DNA of 64,000 nt from Glaciimonas sp. CA11.2 (GCF_034314045.1 NZ_JAVIWL010000001.1:930001-994000); one strand, 5' to 3'. Shown: positions 8,934 through 19,852, counted from the stretch's first letter. Numbers and translations: made by a program. Notes: generated by a model not told the origin, from the letters alone.

Positions 8934-9764
8934 ATGCCAATTCCAATACTGACTCATACCGAGACAGACCTTAGAGATTCGGTGCCGGATCAACGTCACC
9001 CTGTTCGGATGCGAGCACGCGATCTTGCCGCATCTGCGGTATTGCACCCGCATATGCACGCTTGGGGTCAAGTCACATATGCGCCTGAAGGCACGCTTCG
9101 TGTTTCAGTCGGCAACAGCACGTGGATCGTACCGCCGCTTCGTGCAATCTGGATTCCTCCGCAAGTCGTACATGAAATCAAGACCATCGAGAAAGCACAG
9201 TTGCGTGCACTATATATCCATACCAGCGCCACACCATTTCAGGGTGATCAATGCATCGTTGTGGAAGTTTCCTCGCTGTTGCGTGAATTGATCGCTGCAT
9301 TAACGTTAGTCGATGCTGACAAGGAGAGCGTGCGTGAATCGCTTCTAAGCCAACTTATTTTGAACGAACTGACGCTCGCAGAGACACAAGCGATTCGTGT
9401 CGCGTTACCGACCGAAAAACGCCTGGTGACGCTATGCAAGGCGTTGCTTAACGATCCAGGTTCTGCGATGACACTTGGTGATTGGGCACAACGGGTGGGC
9501 GCATCTGAAAGAACGTTAGCGCGTTTATTTGAGCGCGATTTAGGAATGACATTTGGACAATGGAGGCAGCAAATCAGGCTTGCGCACGCAGCACCGATGA
9601 TCACCCGTGGCATGCCACTCTCTTTGGTCGCTGCCGAATTGGGCTACGCTAGCCAATCCGCATTTTCTGCAATGTTCAAGAAGACGTTTGGAGAGTCACC
9701 ATCGACTTTTTTCACGACTAAAAAAAGTCAGCTACCCACTAAGATTAACCATCCGAATGAGTAG
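8934..9764 (+). CDS. AraC-family transcriptional regulator with cupin sensor domain
   Basis: A 276-residue regulator. Residues ~20-130 form an AraC-type cupin sensor (HPHMHAWGQVTYAPEG, then IVPPLRAIWIPP, a pattern common in this subgroup). Residues ~165-265 carry the two helix-turn-helix motifs: LGDWAQRVGASERTLARLF and LSLVAAELGYASQSAFSAMFKKTFG. The subgroup resembles NimR-type regulators that sit divergent from drug exporters and control them. Here the neighbour is the fsr-like pump, so local control of that pump is the natural inference. No Shine-Dalgarno sequence is evident before the ATG. Confidence 0.88.
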   Translation: MPIPILTHTETDLRDSVPDQRHPVRMRARDLAASAVLHPHMHAWGQVTYAPEGTLRVSVGNSTWIVPPLRAIWIPPQVVHEIKTIEKAQLRALYIHTSATPFQGDQCIVVEVSSLLRELIAALTLVDADKESVRESLLSQLILNELTLAETQAIRVALPTEKRLVTLCKALLNDPGSAMTLGDWAQRVGASERTLARLFERDLGMTFGQWRQQIRLAHAAPMITRGMPLSLVAAELGYASQSAFSAMFKKTFGESPSTFFTTKKSQLPTKINHPNE

Positions 9765-9828
9765 TCGAAATACTTTTACTCAGCTTTTTGCTGCGCCTTT
9801 ACTGCACAATCACTGAGCTATGGTGTAA

Positions 9829-10437
9829 TTATTGTGGCGCAGTATCTTTAAAAGATGGACGCTCTGATACTTTATCAACCAACTTCGCAAGCGTAGGATA
9901 AGTCTCGCGCCATTCGATTTCAGGAAATCTAAAGCTGATCCAGGCCAGTGCGCAACCGACAGCAACGTCCGCCAGCGTGTAATGATTACCTGAACAAAAT
10001 GGCTTCTCGCCCAAACCGGCCGCCATCGCTTTCAATCCCGCATCAACCTTGCTGCGCTGACGCGCAACCCACGCTTCACTTTGATGTTCGACGGGACGTT
10101 GCAAGCGCTCCAGCCGCATTAAGATTGCCGCATCCGACACACCGTCGGCTAATGCTTCCCAGCATTTAACTTCAGCACGCTCGCGAGTGTTCACCGGAAT
10201 CAATTTACCGACCGGGGTCAGGGTGTCGAGATATTCAACAATCACATGTGAGTCAAACATCGCGCCGCCATCTTCCATCACCAGGCACGGTACCTTGCCC
10301 AGTGGGTTGGATATCTGAATCGCGGTGTTATCAGACCAGACGTCCTCCAGGACAAAAGTATAGTCGAGTTTTTTTTCCGCCATGACAACGCGGACTTTAC
10401 GCACGTAGGGACTACCTAGAGATCCGATCAGCTTCAT
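9829..10437 (-). CDS. Glutathione S-transferase family protein
   Basis: A 202-residue cytoplasmic glutathione transferase. The N-terminal thioredoxin fold begins MKLIGSLGSPYVRKVRVVMAEK, with a serine near residue 9 as the likely glutathione-activating residue, then the cis-proline region NPLGKVPCL and DSHVIVEYLD. The all-helical C-terminal domain includes FCSGNHYTLADVAVGCAL. The pattern is that of YibF-like bacterial enzymes; substrate is unknown. It is convergent with the AraC gene. A perfect TATAAT on the minus strand (10471-10466) sits 29 nt before the start and may be its -10 box. Confidence 0.88.
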   Translation of the reverse strand: MKLIGSLGSPYVRKVRVVMAEKKLDYTFVLEDVWSDNTAIQISNPLGKVPCLVMEDGGAMFDSHVIVEYLDTLTPVGKLIPVNTRERAEVKCWEALADGVSDAAILMRLERLQRPVEHQSEAWVARQRSKVDAGLKAMAAGLGEKPFCSGNHYTLADVAVGCALAWISFRFPEIEWRETYPTLAKLVDKVSERPSFKDTAPQ

Positions 10438-12109
<1,672 letters not shown>

Positions 12110-12149
12110 TAGAAACGTAGTTTAGGTTGCTGCGTTTCCCTTGCCCGAC

Positions 12150-12182
12150 AAAAAAATGGCTACTTACGGTAGCCATTTTTTT
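12150..12182 (+). terminator. Rho-independent terminator after purB, bidirectional
   Basis: A perfect 14-bp stem (AAAAAAATGGCTAC / GTAGCCATTTTTTT) with a 5-nt loop, with A- and T-tracts on both sides. It lies between the convergent purB and ABC transporter genes and can serve either strand. Confidence 0.9.
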
Positions 12183-12305
12183 CGACTTAATATTTTAGGA
12201 CTATAAAAATAGTCGCACCATAAAAAGTATTTTGAAGCTCTTGACCCGGCGTAACCAAATCAAAAACAAAATCATTCGATTAAACTGACCGGGTGTGCAA
12301 ACCCG

Positions 12306-14132
12306 TCAAACCACCGGTAGCAGCGGCGTTTCGGAAGCATCCAGCCAACCTTCCATCGCCCCGAGCCGCCATTTTCCACTGCCAAGCAAGACCAATTCCT
12401 GGGCGTGGAACATCGCTAAACTGCTCCTATGCCCAACGCTGACCATGATCAATTGCGGCAACGATTCGCGCATTAATTGATACATCGCATGCTCCAACCC
12501 TTCATCCATTGCCGAACTCGCCTCATCGAGAAAAACGACTTGCGGTCGACTCAATAACACGCGGCCAATTGCCAGCCGTTGTTGTTCACCTAGCGATAGT
12601 ATTTGCGTCCAGTCAGCCGGATCATCGAGCCGCCCAATCAAATGTCCGAGTTGGCACTGGCGCAGCACTTCAGCTGCGCTATCATCGTTAAGCACAAGGT
12701 TTGGATAATGCAAGGCGGTACGCAGCGTACCCAAAGGAAGATACGGCTTTTGCGGTAGAAATAAAGCGTGCTCAACGTCCGGACGTACCACATCGCCCTC
12801 AACGTAAGGCCACAATCCAGAAACTGCACGCAACAATGTAGTCTTTCCGACACCCGAACGACCGCGTATTAGAAGCGACGACGCTGGCATCAAACTAAAA
12901 CTTAGATTTTCTACCAACGCCACCTGCGTTGGCGTTTTGACCGTCAGCCCGTCGACGATAAACGCATTCTGTTGATAATCGATCTGAGCGCCCGGTAACT
13001 GTTGTGCGGCGTCGATCGAATCAAGGAAGCCTGTAAGGCGATTCATAATCGCCCGATAGCTTGCAAAATCATCATACGCATTACGGAAAAACGAAAGCGC
13101 ATCCTGGACTTGCCCAAATGCTTGCGCCGTTTGCATCATGTCGCCCAACGTAATCTGTTTACTGAAAAAACGTGGCGCTTGAATGATTAGGGGAAACACT
13201 ACCGCGATCTGACTAATGACGAGATTCAAGCCTTGAAACTTCAGGGATCGAGAAACGATCGCCCACATGTTGCCAATCAAATTGCCGAAACGGATACCCA
13301 ACGTGTTGCGCTCAACATTCTCACCACGAAAAAAAGCGATACTTTCCGCATATTCGCGTATGCGGACCAATGCATAACGAAAATCCGCGTTAAATTTTTC
13401 GCTTAAGAACGCTAATCGCATCAATGGATGACCAACTTTTACTGCAAAAATTGTGGCGATCAGTACGTAAATATAAACCACAAATACCATGCCGCGCGGG
13501 ATCTCAATACCAAACATTGCCAGCGCGCCAGACAAGCCCCATAAGATAATACTAAACGAGAAGAGTGAAACGACCGAATCCAGCACGCCCATCGATAAGG
13601 TCAGCGAACTTGACACAAAACCTTCTACATCCTGCTGAATACGTTGGTCGGGGTTATCGATTTTTTGCGCAACAAATTGTGTGCGGTGATAGGCTTGATT
13701 GGCCAGCCAGCGATCCACCAAATTGTTGGTAAGCCACACGCGCCAATGAATCAAAAAAGCCTGCCGCACATAAAAATTAACTAACACACGGAAAACGTGA
13801 ACGGTAGCCAAGATGGAAAAAATCATCATCATGGCCCAAAACGTTTTGGCATCCAATTTTTGCAACGCACTGTAAAGACCGTTGCTCCAAAATGAAAATA
13901 GAACAGTCATTCGCACCGAAGAAAGGGTCAGAATAACAATCCCAACTAACCAGATTAATGGTTGCTTACTTCTTGCAGGATTAAAAAAATCCGCTGTTAG
14001 CCGGCTAAACTGTTTCCCCCAGGTTGTAAAACGCGCCAGAATCAGCACGATCAGGGTCAAGCAGATAATGCTGATAACGAAAGCCTTACTGATCCATATC
14101 AGGCTTTCCAGCAGCGCATTATTCCAATCCAT
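12306..14132 (-). CDS. SbmA/BacA-type ABC transporter, fused membrane and ATPase domains
   Basis: A 608-residue half-transporter that should work as a homodimer in the inner membrane. Residues ~1-360 are an SbmA/BacA-like membrane domain with several helices; residues ~395-600 are an ABC ATPase. Visible are Walker A GRSGVGKTT near 422, the signature LSLGEQQRLAIGR near 511 (SLGEQ in place of SGGQ), Walker B VVFLDEASSA near 530 and a GHRSS switch histidine. The family (E. coli YddA, mycobacterial Rv1819c) moves cobalamin, bleomycin and peptides; the substrate here is unknown. No partner genes flank it. A 12-bp palindrome lies about 20 bp upstream of the ATG. Confidence 0.88.
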   Translation of the reverse strand: MDWNNALLESLIWISKAFVISIICLTLIVLILARFTTWGKQFSRLTADFFNPARSKQPLIWLVGIVILTLSSVRMTVLFSFWSNGLYSALQKLDAKTFWAMMMIFSILATVHVFRVLVNFYVRQAFLIHWRVWLTNNLVDRWLANQAYHRTQFVAQKIDNPDQRIQQDVEGFVSSSLTLSMGVLDSVVSLFSFSIILWGLSGALAMFGIEIPRGMVFVVYIYVLIATIFAVKVGHPLMRLAFLSEKFNADFRYALVRIREYAESIAFFRGENVERNTLGIRFGNLIGNMWAIVSRSLKFQGLNLVISQIAVVFPLIIQAPRFFSKQITLGDMMQTAQAFGQVQDALSFFRNAYDDFASYRAIMNRLTGFLDSIDAAQQLPGAQIDYQQNAFIVDGLTVKTPTQVALVENLSFSLMPASSLLIRGRSGVGKTTLLRAVSGLWPYVEGDVVRPDVEHALFLPQKPYLPLGTLRTALHYPNLVLNDDSAAEVLRQCQLGHLIGRLDDPADWTQILSLGEQQRLAIGRVLLSRPQVVFLDEASSAMDEGLEHAMYQLMRESLPQLIMVSVGHRSSLAMFHAQELVLLGSGKWRLGAMEGWLDASETPLLPVV

Positions 14133-14457
14133 CTTTACTCCTGTCCGCTAATCGCCAATTGGCGCATCATTTTTTTGAATATTGATTTACAACAATTCTG
14201 TACAAAAATCCAATGCCGACAATGCCAAACATTTTTTGGTGGATAGCGTTATGACGATAGGAGCACGCCTCAGTTCACGACCGATCTAATTATGCCTGTA
14301 GACTTAATATCTTGCTTTTTTATACGCTGGATCTCATTCAATAGATGTAACGGAGCGCTCTGGTTACGGCATGTCTTCTCGGCTAGCGCTACCATCATCT
14401 TCGCTGGATAATTGCCTGAAAGAGCCGATTAGCTAAACGGTCAGCGCAGAATCGAGA
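14133..14457. other. Intergenic region upstream of the ABC transporter
   Basis: This 325-bp spacer separates the ABC transporter start from the end of the LysR gene. I see no coding frame. The one clear element is the perfect palindrome CGCCAATTGGCG at 14153-14164, close to the ABC transporter start and a possible operator. No terminator for the LysR gene was recognised. Confidence 0.3.
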
Positions 14458-15375
14458 TCATAGGTATGGATCTGGCAATGCAGGGTTTTGAAAGCTTGCC
14501 ACGATCAAATCGAACATTCCCCGTGCGGCGATAGAGAGATTGCGATCCTTTTGTTTCACGATATATATCGGACGGATTACGCCCTCGGTTTCGACCGGAA
14601 TCGCCTTCAGATTCAACTGTCGAAATTGGAATAAAGTGAGCGCAGGAACCAAGCTTATGCCCAAGCCGTGCTCGATTAGCCCCGCTACTGTCGCTAAATG
14701 CTCGACTTCGAATCCCGTATCGTTGACCGCTATATTGCGGATAAGAAGATCGACCTTTTGCCGCACGCTAGTGGACTTCGCCAGGTGAATCAAATCGCAG
14801 CCGGTTAAGTCGGTTAAGGCGATACTCGTTTTTTCCGCCAAAGGATGATCCCGTCGGCAAACGAGGTAAAACGGATCACTGCAAAGCGTTCTCGTCTCAA
14901 ACTCCATCAAACGAGCGCCAGGTGCGGTCACCACCAGATCGACCTTTCCCAATCGCAACAATTCCAGACATTGATCGGATAGCGCGTCATAAAGCTGAAC
15001 GCTAATCCCCTGAAATTGTTTTTTATACGCCGCAATCACCGCCGGTAAGCCATTGGCGGCCAACGATGGCAGTGCCGCCATGGATACCCGTCCTTTACGG
15101 CGAGCCACGTAATCGGCCATATCCGAAAATGCGGATTCGATATCAGCAACAAGACTGCGCGCCACTTCCACAAAAATTTCACCTTCTGCAGTGAGTGTGA
15201 CGTTACGTGTATCGCGCTCGACCAGTTGCGTACCGACTGTCGTCTCCAATTTTTGAATCACCACGCTAAATGCCGACTGCGACAAATGGCATCGCTGCGC
15301 CGCCCGCGTAAAATGCCGGCACTCGTTGAGGGCAAGAAACGCGTGGAGTAACTTTGTGGAGATATTAGGCTGCAT
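14458..15375 (-). CDS. LysR-family regulator of the CitMHS/AtuA locus
   Basis: A 305-residue LysR-type regulator. The N-terminal winged helix-turn-helix spans about residues 4-62 (LLHAFLALNECRHFTRAAQRCHLSQSAFSVVIQKLE), and the rest is the periplasmic-binding-protein-like effector domain. It is divergent from the CitMHS transporter gene across 193 bp that hold an ATC-N9-GAT type LysR box. This arrangement is typical of a regulator that activates the divergent operon in response to its substrate or an intermediate. The effector is unknown, probably a carboxylate, which is inference. Confidence 0.9.
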   Translation of the reverse strand: MQPNISTKLLHAFLALNECRHFTRAAQRCHLSQSAFSVVIQKLETTVGTQLVERDTRNVTLTAEGEIFVEVARSLVADIESAFSDMADYVARRKGRVSMAALPSLAANGLPAVIAAYKKQFQGISVQLYDALSDQCLELLRLGKVDLVVTAPGARLMEFETRTLCSDPFYLVCRRDHPLAEKTSIALTDLTGCDLIHLAKSTSVRQKVDLLIRNIAVNDTGFEVEHLATVAGLIEHGLGISLVPALTLFQFRQLNLKAIPVETEGVIRPIYIVKQKDRNLSIAARGMFDLIVASFQNPALPDPYL

Positions 15376-15450
15376 ACGTTCGGCTCAACGATAGATTGAG
15401 AAAAGTTAGTGTTCGCTACACCCACCACTCGCATTTTGATTTGACGGTCA

Positions 15451-15473
15451 ATTAATCTCAATTACCGATTAAT
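15451..15473. promoter_or_regulatory. Candidate LysR recognition box
   Basis: ATTAATC-N9-GATTAAT is a perfect 7-bp inverted repeat with 9-nt spacing and contains the ATC-N9-GAT core known for LysR-type regulators. It is 75 bp before the LysR start and 95 bp before the CitMHS start, a normal position for controlling both. Binding is inferred. Confidence 0.55.
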
Positions 15474-15568
15474 TCATCTAAAAATCTAATTTTACAATAT
15501 AAATAAAGCCATTCAGAATATACCCAAATGCTACCTAGATAAGCATATTTAAAAAACCTGGAGACAAC

Positions 15569-16867
15569 ATGCTGGCACTGCTCGGATTTATCACGATTAT
15601 CGTATTGCTGACGATGATCCTCACCAAAAAAATGTCGCCGTTGGTGGCGCTTATTGCCATACCAATTATTGCCGCGCTGATCGGTGGCTTCGGGCTGGAA
15701 ACCTCAAAATTCATTGTCGCCGGCATTACCAATATTGCGCCCGTCGCAGGAATGTTCGTATTTGCTATTTTGTTCTTCGGAATCGTCACTGACGCAGGCA
15801 TGCTCGACCCCGTCATCAGCGGCATCTTGCGGGTGGTGGGAAGTCGTCCGACGCGCATTGTTCCCGGCACAGCGTTGCTGGCATTGCTGATCCATCTTGA
15901 CGGCTCGGGCGCGGTAACCTTTCTGGTGACAATTCCAGCGATGCTGCCGCTGTATACGCGGCTTGGTATAGACAAACGGGTTCTCGCTTGTGTTGCATCG
16001 CTGGCAGCCGGCGTAAATTTTTTACCATGGACTGGCCCGATGATCCGTGCTTCGGCTGCGCTTCATATACCGGTAAGCGAAATTTTCACTCCATTGATAC
16101 CGATTCAACTGATCGGTCTGGTATTTGTTTTCGGAGTGTCCTATTGGTTGGGCCGGAAAGAGGAAATCCGTTTAGGTCTGACCAACGGCGCGCCGATCGG
16201 ATTTGTCCACAAGCATGAATTGACCGATCTCGAAAAGCAGATTCGTCGGCCTCGCAATTTCTGGATCAACATTGCACTAACAGTGATCGTCCTTGGCGTC
16301 ATGATCAGCGGCAAGATTGATCCAGTGGTGATGTTTATGGTTGGCGTCGTCCTCGCGCTGATGATCAATTACCCGAACGTGGACATGCAACGCGCCCGCG
16401 TCGACGCACATGCTAAAGCGGCATTGCTGATGGCCAGCATTCTATTTGCGGCAGGCGTATTTACCGGCATCATGACCAAATCAGGCATGCTTTCGGCGAT
16501 GGCAAAGGCAGCGGTCGCCTTGGTGCCACCCTCAATGGCGTCGCATATTCCTGTGGTGCTGGGATTGCTGTCGATGCCGCTCTCTTTACTGTTCGATCCC
16601 GACTCGTTTTATTTCGGCGTGCTTCCGGTAGTCGCGGAGGTCAGTCATATGCTGGGTGTGCCGCCGATCCAGGTGGCACAGGCGGCATTATTGGGTCAGA
16701 TGACGACAGGATTTCCTATCAGTCCGCTGACACCAGCCACATTTTTGGTCGCAGGACTTGCCGGAATCGATCTGGCTGATCATCAAAAATACACGTTCAA
16801 ATATCTATTTGCAGCATCAATTGTGATGACCATCGCTTGCGTTATTCTCGGGATTTTTCCGCTGTAA
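15569..16867 (+). CDS. CitMHS-family citrate/tricarboxylate symporter
   Basis: A 432-residue inner-membrane transporter with about 11-12 hydrophobic helices. CitMHS proteins import citrate or related di/tricarboxylates complexed with a divalent metal, with proton symport. Family features include the N-terminal ALLGFITIIVLL, the LIHLDGSGAVTFLVTIPAMLPLY segment near residue 108, VNFLPWTGPMIRASAAL near 150 and TTGFPISPLTPATFL near 380. The start has a GGAG Shine-Dalgarno sequence 7 nt upstream. It leads a probable three-gene operon with the AtuA-type pair. The real substrate may be another carboxylate. Confidence 0.9.
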   Translation: MLALLGFITIIVLLTMILTKKMSPLVALIAIPIIAALIGGFGLETSKFIVAGITNIAPVAGMFVFAILFFGIVTDAGMLDPVISGILRVVGSRPTRIVPGTALLALLIHLDGSGAVTFLVTIPAMLPLYTRLGIDKRVLACVASLAAGVNFLPWTGPMIRASAALHIPVSEIFTPLIPIQLIGLVFVFGVSYWLGRKEEIRLGLTNGAPIGFVHKHELTDLEKQIRRPRNFWINIALTVIVLGVMISGKIDPVVMFMVGVVLALMINYPNVDMQRARVDAHAKAALLMASILFAAGVFTGIMTKSGMLSAMAKAAVALVPPSMASHIPVVLGLLSMPLSLLFDPDSFYFGVLPVVAEVSHMLGVPPIQVAQAALLGQMTTGFPISPLTPATFLVAGLAGIDLADHQKYTFKYLFAASIVMTIACVILGIFPL

Positions 16868-16995
16868 CGTTAGGCCCAATGATGACCGTGACCAGTGTTA
16901 TCTACGTTGGTATTTTTATATCGATAGTGCCGAATTAATAATGTCCACTTTGATGGCTGGCGTCCGAATACAGGCGCTAGGTGAAAGGAGAAATA

Positions 16996-18330
16996 ATGAA
17001 ACATATCCGTATTGGAGCCGGTGCTGGCTACTCGGGCGACCGCATTGAGCCAGCAATTGAACTGGCCGAAAAAGGCAATATCGACTATTTGATATTCGAA
17101 TGCCTTGCAGAGCGCACGATTGCCTTGGCCCAACAAGCAAAAATGAAAGATCCTACGCTGGGTTACGATCCGCTGCTCGCAGACAGGATGCAGGCGGTAT
17201 TGCGGATTTGCAGCGAAAAAGGGATCAAAATCATTACCAATATGGGTGCCGCAAACCCACTTGGCGCCGCCGCCAAGATTAAGGAGATTGCGTTATCACT
17301 GGGTTTGACCAAACTGAAAATTGCTGCGATTTCTGGCGATGACGTTTTGTCCATCCTTCAGCAAGGTCATTATGTAGACGAGAGTGGCAGTCCAGTGATG
17401 GCATTGGGCGAGCGCTTACTGTCTGCCAACGCTTATCTTGGCGCCCAACCGTTGGTGGATGCCTTGGCCCAAGGCGCAGACGTGATCGTCACCGGCCGTG
17501 TGGCCGATCCGGCCTTAGTTCTCGCACCGCTGATTCATGCGTTTGGATGGGAGATGGACGATTGGCATCGACTCGGGCAAGGTACGTTAGTAGGCCATTT
17601 GCTCGAATGCGCAGGGCAAATTACCGGTGGTTATTTTGCTGACCCAGGTTATAAGGACGTCCCTGACCTGGCACGGTTGGGCTTTCCGATTGGCGAGGTA
17701 TCCGAGGATGGCAGCGTGATTATTACCAAGGTGGCTGGTTCTGGCGGGCGGGTCACGGCCGCGACATGCAAGGAACAACTGCTCTACGAAATTCATAATC
17801 CGGCGGCCTATTTGACGCCAGATGTCGTGGCCGACTTCTCTGCAGTAACGATCTCCGAAATCGGTACGGATCGGGTCGCCATTCATGGCGCGACAGGCCA
17901 TCCAAAGACCGGCATGCTAAAGGTATCGATTGGCTACATCGATAGTTATATCGGTGAAGGACAAATGTCGTATGCCGGTCCCGGTGCCTTGGCACGCGCT
18001 CAATTCGCGCTAGATATTGTTGCTGAAAGATTGAAAACAACCGAAGTGAAAGTTGACGAAATCCGGTATGACTTAATCGGCGTCAATGCTATCCATGGCG
18101 CTGGCTTAAGTATGCCAGATTCGGAGCCGTACGAAGTCCGCATCCGCGTAGTAGCGCGTACCGACAGCCTGAAAGAAGCCATCCGCATCGGTAATGAAGT
18201 TGAGACTTTATATACCTGCGGACCAGCTGGCGGCGGCGGTGCAACCAAGGTGGCGAAAGATGTGGTTGCCGTGCGCTCAACGTTGCTGCCGGAGGCTTCG
18301 GTCATGACCTCTATTCACTATTCAGCATAA
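16996..18330 (+). CDS. AtuA-type (DUF1446) acyclic-terpene-utilization family protein, large part
   Basis: A 444-residue protein of the AtuA/DUF1446 family. I chose the ATG at 16996, 5 nt after AAAGGAG, rather than the in-frame GTG at 16981. Glycine-rich IRIGAGAGYSGDRIEPA opens the protein; ITNMGAANPLGAA near residue 78 and VIVTGRVADPALVLAP near 163 are conserved family stretches. AtuA is named from a citronellol/geraniol degradation cluster of Pseudomonas, but no other atu genes are here. The C-terminal ferredoxin-like domain present in fused members is encoded separately 11 bp downstream. Coupled with CitMHS, it probably acts on an imported carboxylate or its CoA ester; the reaction is unknown. 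Confidence 0.8.
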   Translation: MKHIRIGAGAGYSGDRIEPAIELAEKGNIDYLIFECLAERTIALAQQAKMKDPTLGYDPLLADRMQAVLRICSEKGIKIITNMGAANPLGAAAKIKEIALSLGLTKLKIAAISGDDVLSILQQGHYVDESGSPVMALGERLLSANAYLGAQPLVDALAQGADVIVTGRVADPALVLAPLIHAFGWEMDDWHRLGQGTLVGHLLECAGQITGGYFADPGYKDVPDLARLGFPIGEVSEDGSVIITKVAGSGGRVTAATCKEQLLYEIHNPAAYLTPDVVADFSAVTISEIGTDRVAIHGATGHPKTGMLKVSIGYIDSYIGEGQMSYAGPGALARAQFALDIVAERLKTTEVKVDEIRYDLIGVNAIHGAGLSMPDSEPYEVRIRVVARTDSLKEAIRIGNEVETLYTCGPAGGGGATKVAKDVVAVRSTLLPEASVMTSIHYSA

Positions 18331-18341
18331 GGAGACCTGAC

Positions 18342-18650
18342 ATGAAGCTTCGCGATATTGCCCATTCTCGCGCTGGCGACAAGGGAGATATTTCTAACCT
18401 TTCGCTCATTGCTTATGATGGCAAAGACTATCCACTATTAGAAAAATATGTCACCGCCGAGGTAGTGAAAGCGCACTTCGCCGATATCGTATTTGGCGAA
18501 GTCGTCCGCTATATGCTACCCAACCTCGGCGCTATGAATTTTGTTTTGCAGAAAGCACTCGGCGGCGGCGTTACTCGCTCGCTAGCGCTTGATGCACATG
18601 GAAAATGCCTTAGTTCAGCGTTACTGAGTCTCAACATCCCTGACGCTTAA
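18342..18650 (+). CDS. AtuA-like ferredoxin-fold small subunit
   Basis: A 102-residue protein matching the C-terminal domain of fused AtuA/DUF1446 proteins: LRDIAHSRAGDKGDISNLSLIAY at the N-terminus, then LPNLGAMNFVL and LGGGVTRSLALDAHGKCLS. It starts 11 bp after the large part with a strong AAGGAG Shine-Dalgarno sequence, so the two are surely co-translated and probably form one complex. Function is unknown beyond the family link. A weak repeat GCTCAGT/ACTGAGC at 18654-18680 follows. Confidence 0.8.
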   Translation: MKLRDIAHSRAGDKGDISNLSLIAYDGKDYPLLEKYVTAEVVKAHFADIVFGEVVRYMLPNLGAMNFVLQKALGGGVTRSLALDAHGKCLSSALLSLNIPDA

Positions 18651-18724
18651 AGTGCTCAGTGGCCGCATAAATAACTGAGCAGTCATATCCATACTGATAA
18701 TTGCAAAGACGTCAGCAACAGACG

Positions 18725-18754
18725 AAAAAAAGCCCCGTTTTTCTTAACGGGGCT
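18725..18754 (-). terminator. Rho-independent terminator of the secDF transcript
   Basis: Read on the minus strand, a 9-bp GC-rich stem (AGCCCCGTT / AACGGGGCT) with a 6-nt loop is followed by a run of six T. It lies 35 bp beyond the secF stop codon. Confidence 0.88.
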
Positions 18755-18788
18755 GATCGGGAGTCAAACTGGGATTTCAAACTGACAC

Positions 18789-19733
18789 TTAAACTACAGC
18801 GCCTTCAGTTTCATCTTTTTCTTTAATCGGCTTGATCAGATCTTCGCGCTTAACACCCAACCACATAGCCAGCGCAGCAGCGACAAATACCGAAGAATAA
18901 ATACCAAACAGAATACCGATGGTCAGCGCAGCAGCAAAATAATGCAGCGTTGGGCCGCCGAATATCAGCATTGATAACACCATGATTTCGGTACTACCGT
19001 GAGTGATAATTGTGCGAGAGATTGTGCTTGTAATCGCGTGATTCAATACATCCGGCGTCGCCATTTTGCCGTATTTTCGGTCACGGAATGTCTCGCGAAC
19101 CCGGTCAAACACCACCACCGATTCATTGACGGAATATCCCAATACGGCCAATACTGCCGCCAATACGGTAAGAGAAAATTCCCACTGGAAGAAGGCAAAA
19201 AATCCTAGAATAATCACCACATCATGCAAGTTAGCGATGATCGCTGCGACTGCGTATTTCCACTCAAAGCGAATCGCCAGATAGATAACGATACCAATAA
19301 TCACGAACAGCAATGCCATCAAACCGTCATGTGCCAGTTCGTCACCAACCTGCGGCCCGACAAACTCGGTGCGTTTCAACTGAACGTCAGGATTCACGGC
19401 CTTCAACGCAGTCAAAACAGTCTCACTCTGTTGAGATGAACTGACGCCTTTTTTGGCTGGAAGGCGAATCAAGACATCCTGCGCAGTACCAAAACTTTGG
19501 ATCTGATTGTCAGTAAAACCAATATCTTCGACCGTCTTGCGGATGCCGTCGATATTTGCCGGTTGACTGTACGTCAGCTCCATCACTGTACCACCGGTGA
19601 ATTCGATCGATAAATGCAATCCTTTATGAAAAAGGAAAAACACGGCTAAGACAAACGTTAGCGCTGACACCGCATTCAAAATCAATGCGTGGCGCATAAA
19701 CGGAATATCTTTTTTAATTCGGAAAAATTCCAT
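18789..19733 (-). CDS. secF: Protein translocase subunit SecF
   Basis: SecF pairs with SecD to use the proton-motive force to complete export of proteins through SecYEG. The 314-residue product begins MEFFRIKKDIPFMRH, has FTGGTVMELTY (the SecD/SecF conserved domain) near residue 45 and six helices, with GYSVNESVVVFDRVRE near 200 and the SISR-type TSTISRTIITHG segment. I chose the ATG at 19733, six nt after AAAGG, over the overlapping GTG three bases upstream. It follows secD after 119 bp. Confidence 0.96.
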   Translation of the reverse strand: MEFFRIKKDIPFMRHALILNAVSALTFVLAVFFLFHKGLHLSIEFTGGTVMELTYSQPANIDGIRKTVEDIGFTDNQIQSFGTAQDVLIRLPAKKGVSSSQQSETVLTALKAVNPDVQLKRTEFVGPQVGDELAHDGLMALLFVIIGIVIYLAIRFEWKYAVAAIIANLHDVVIILGFFAFFQWEFSLTVLAAVLAVLGYSVNESVVVFDRVRETFRDRKYGKMATPDVLNHAITSTISRTIITHGSTEIMVLSMLIFGGPTLHYFAAALTIGILFGIYSSVFVAAALAMWLGVKREDLIKPIKEKDETEGAVV

Positions 19734-19852
19734 CACAGACCTTTCAGTTCGACCGTGCCATCTTTCTAACCTGCACTGCAGGGAGTAAAAATTGGCACTC
19801 CGGTCATATCAACAATTACTTTAGCAATTTTTATCAGACAACAGACAAACAA

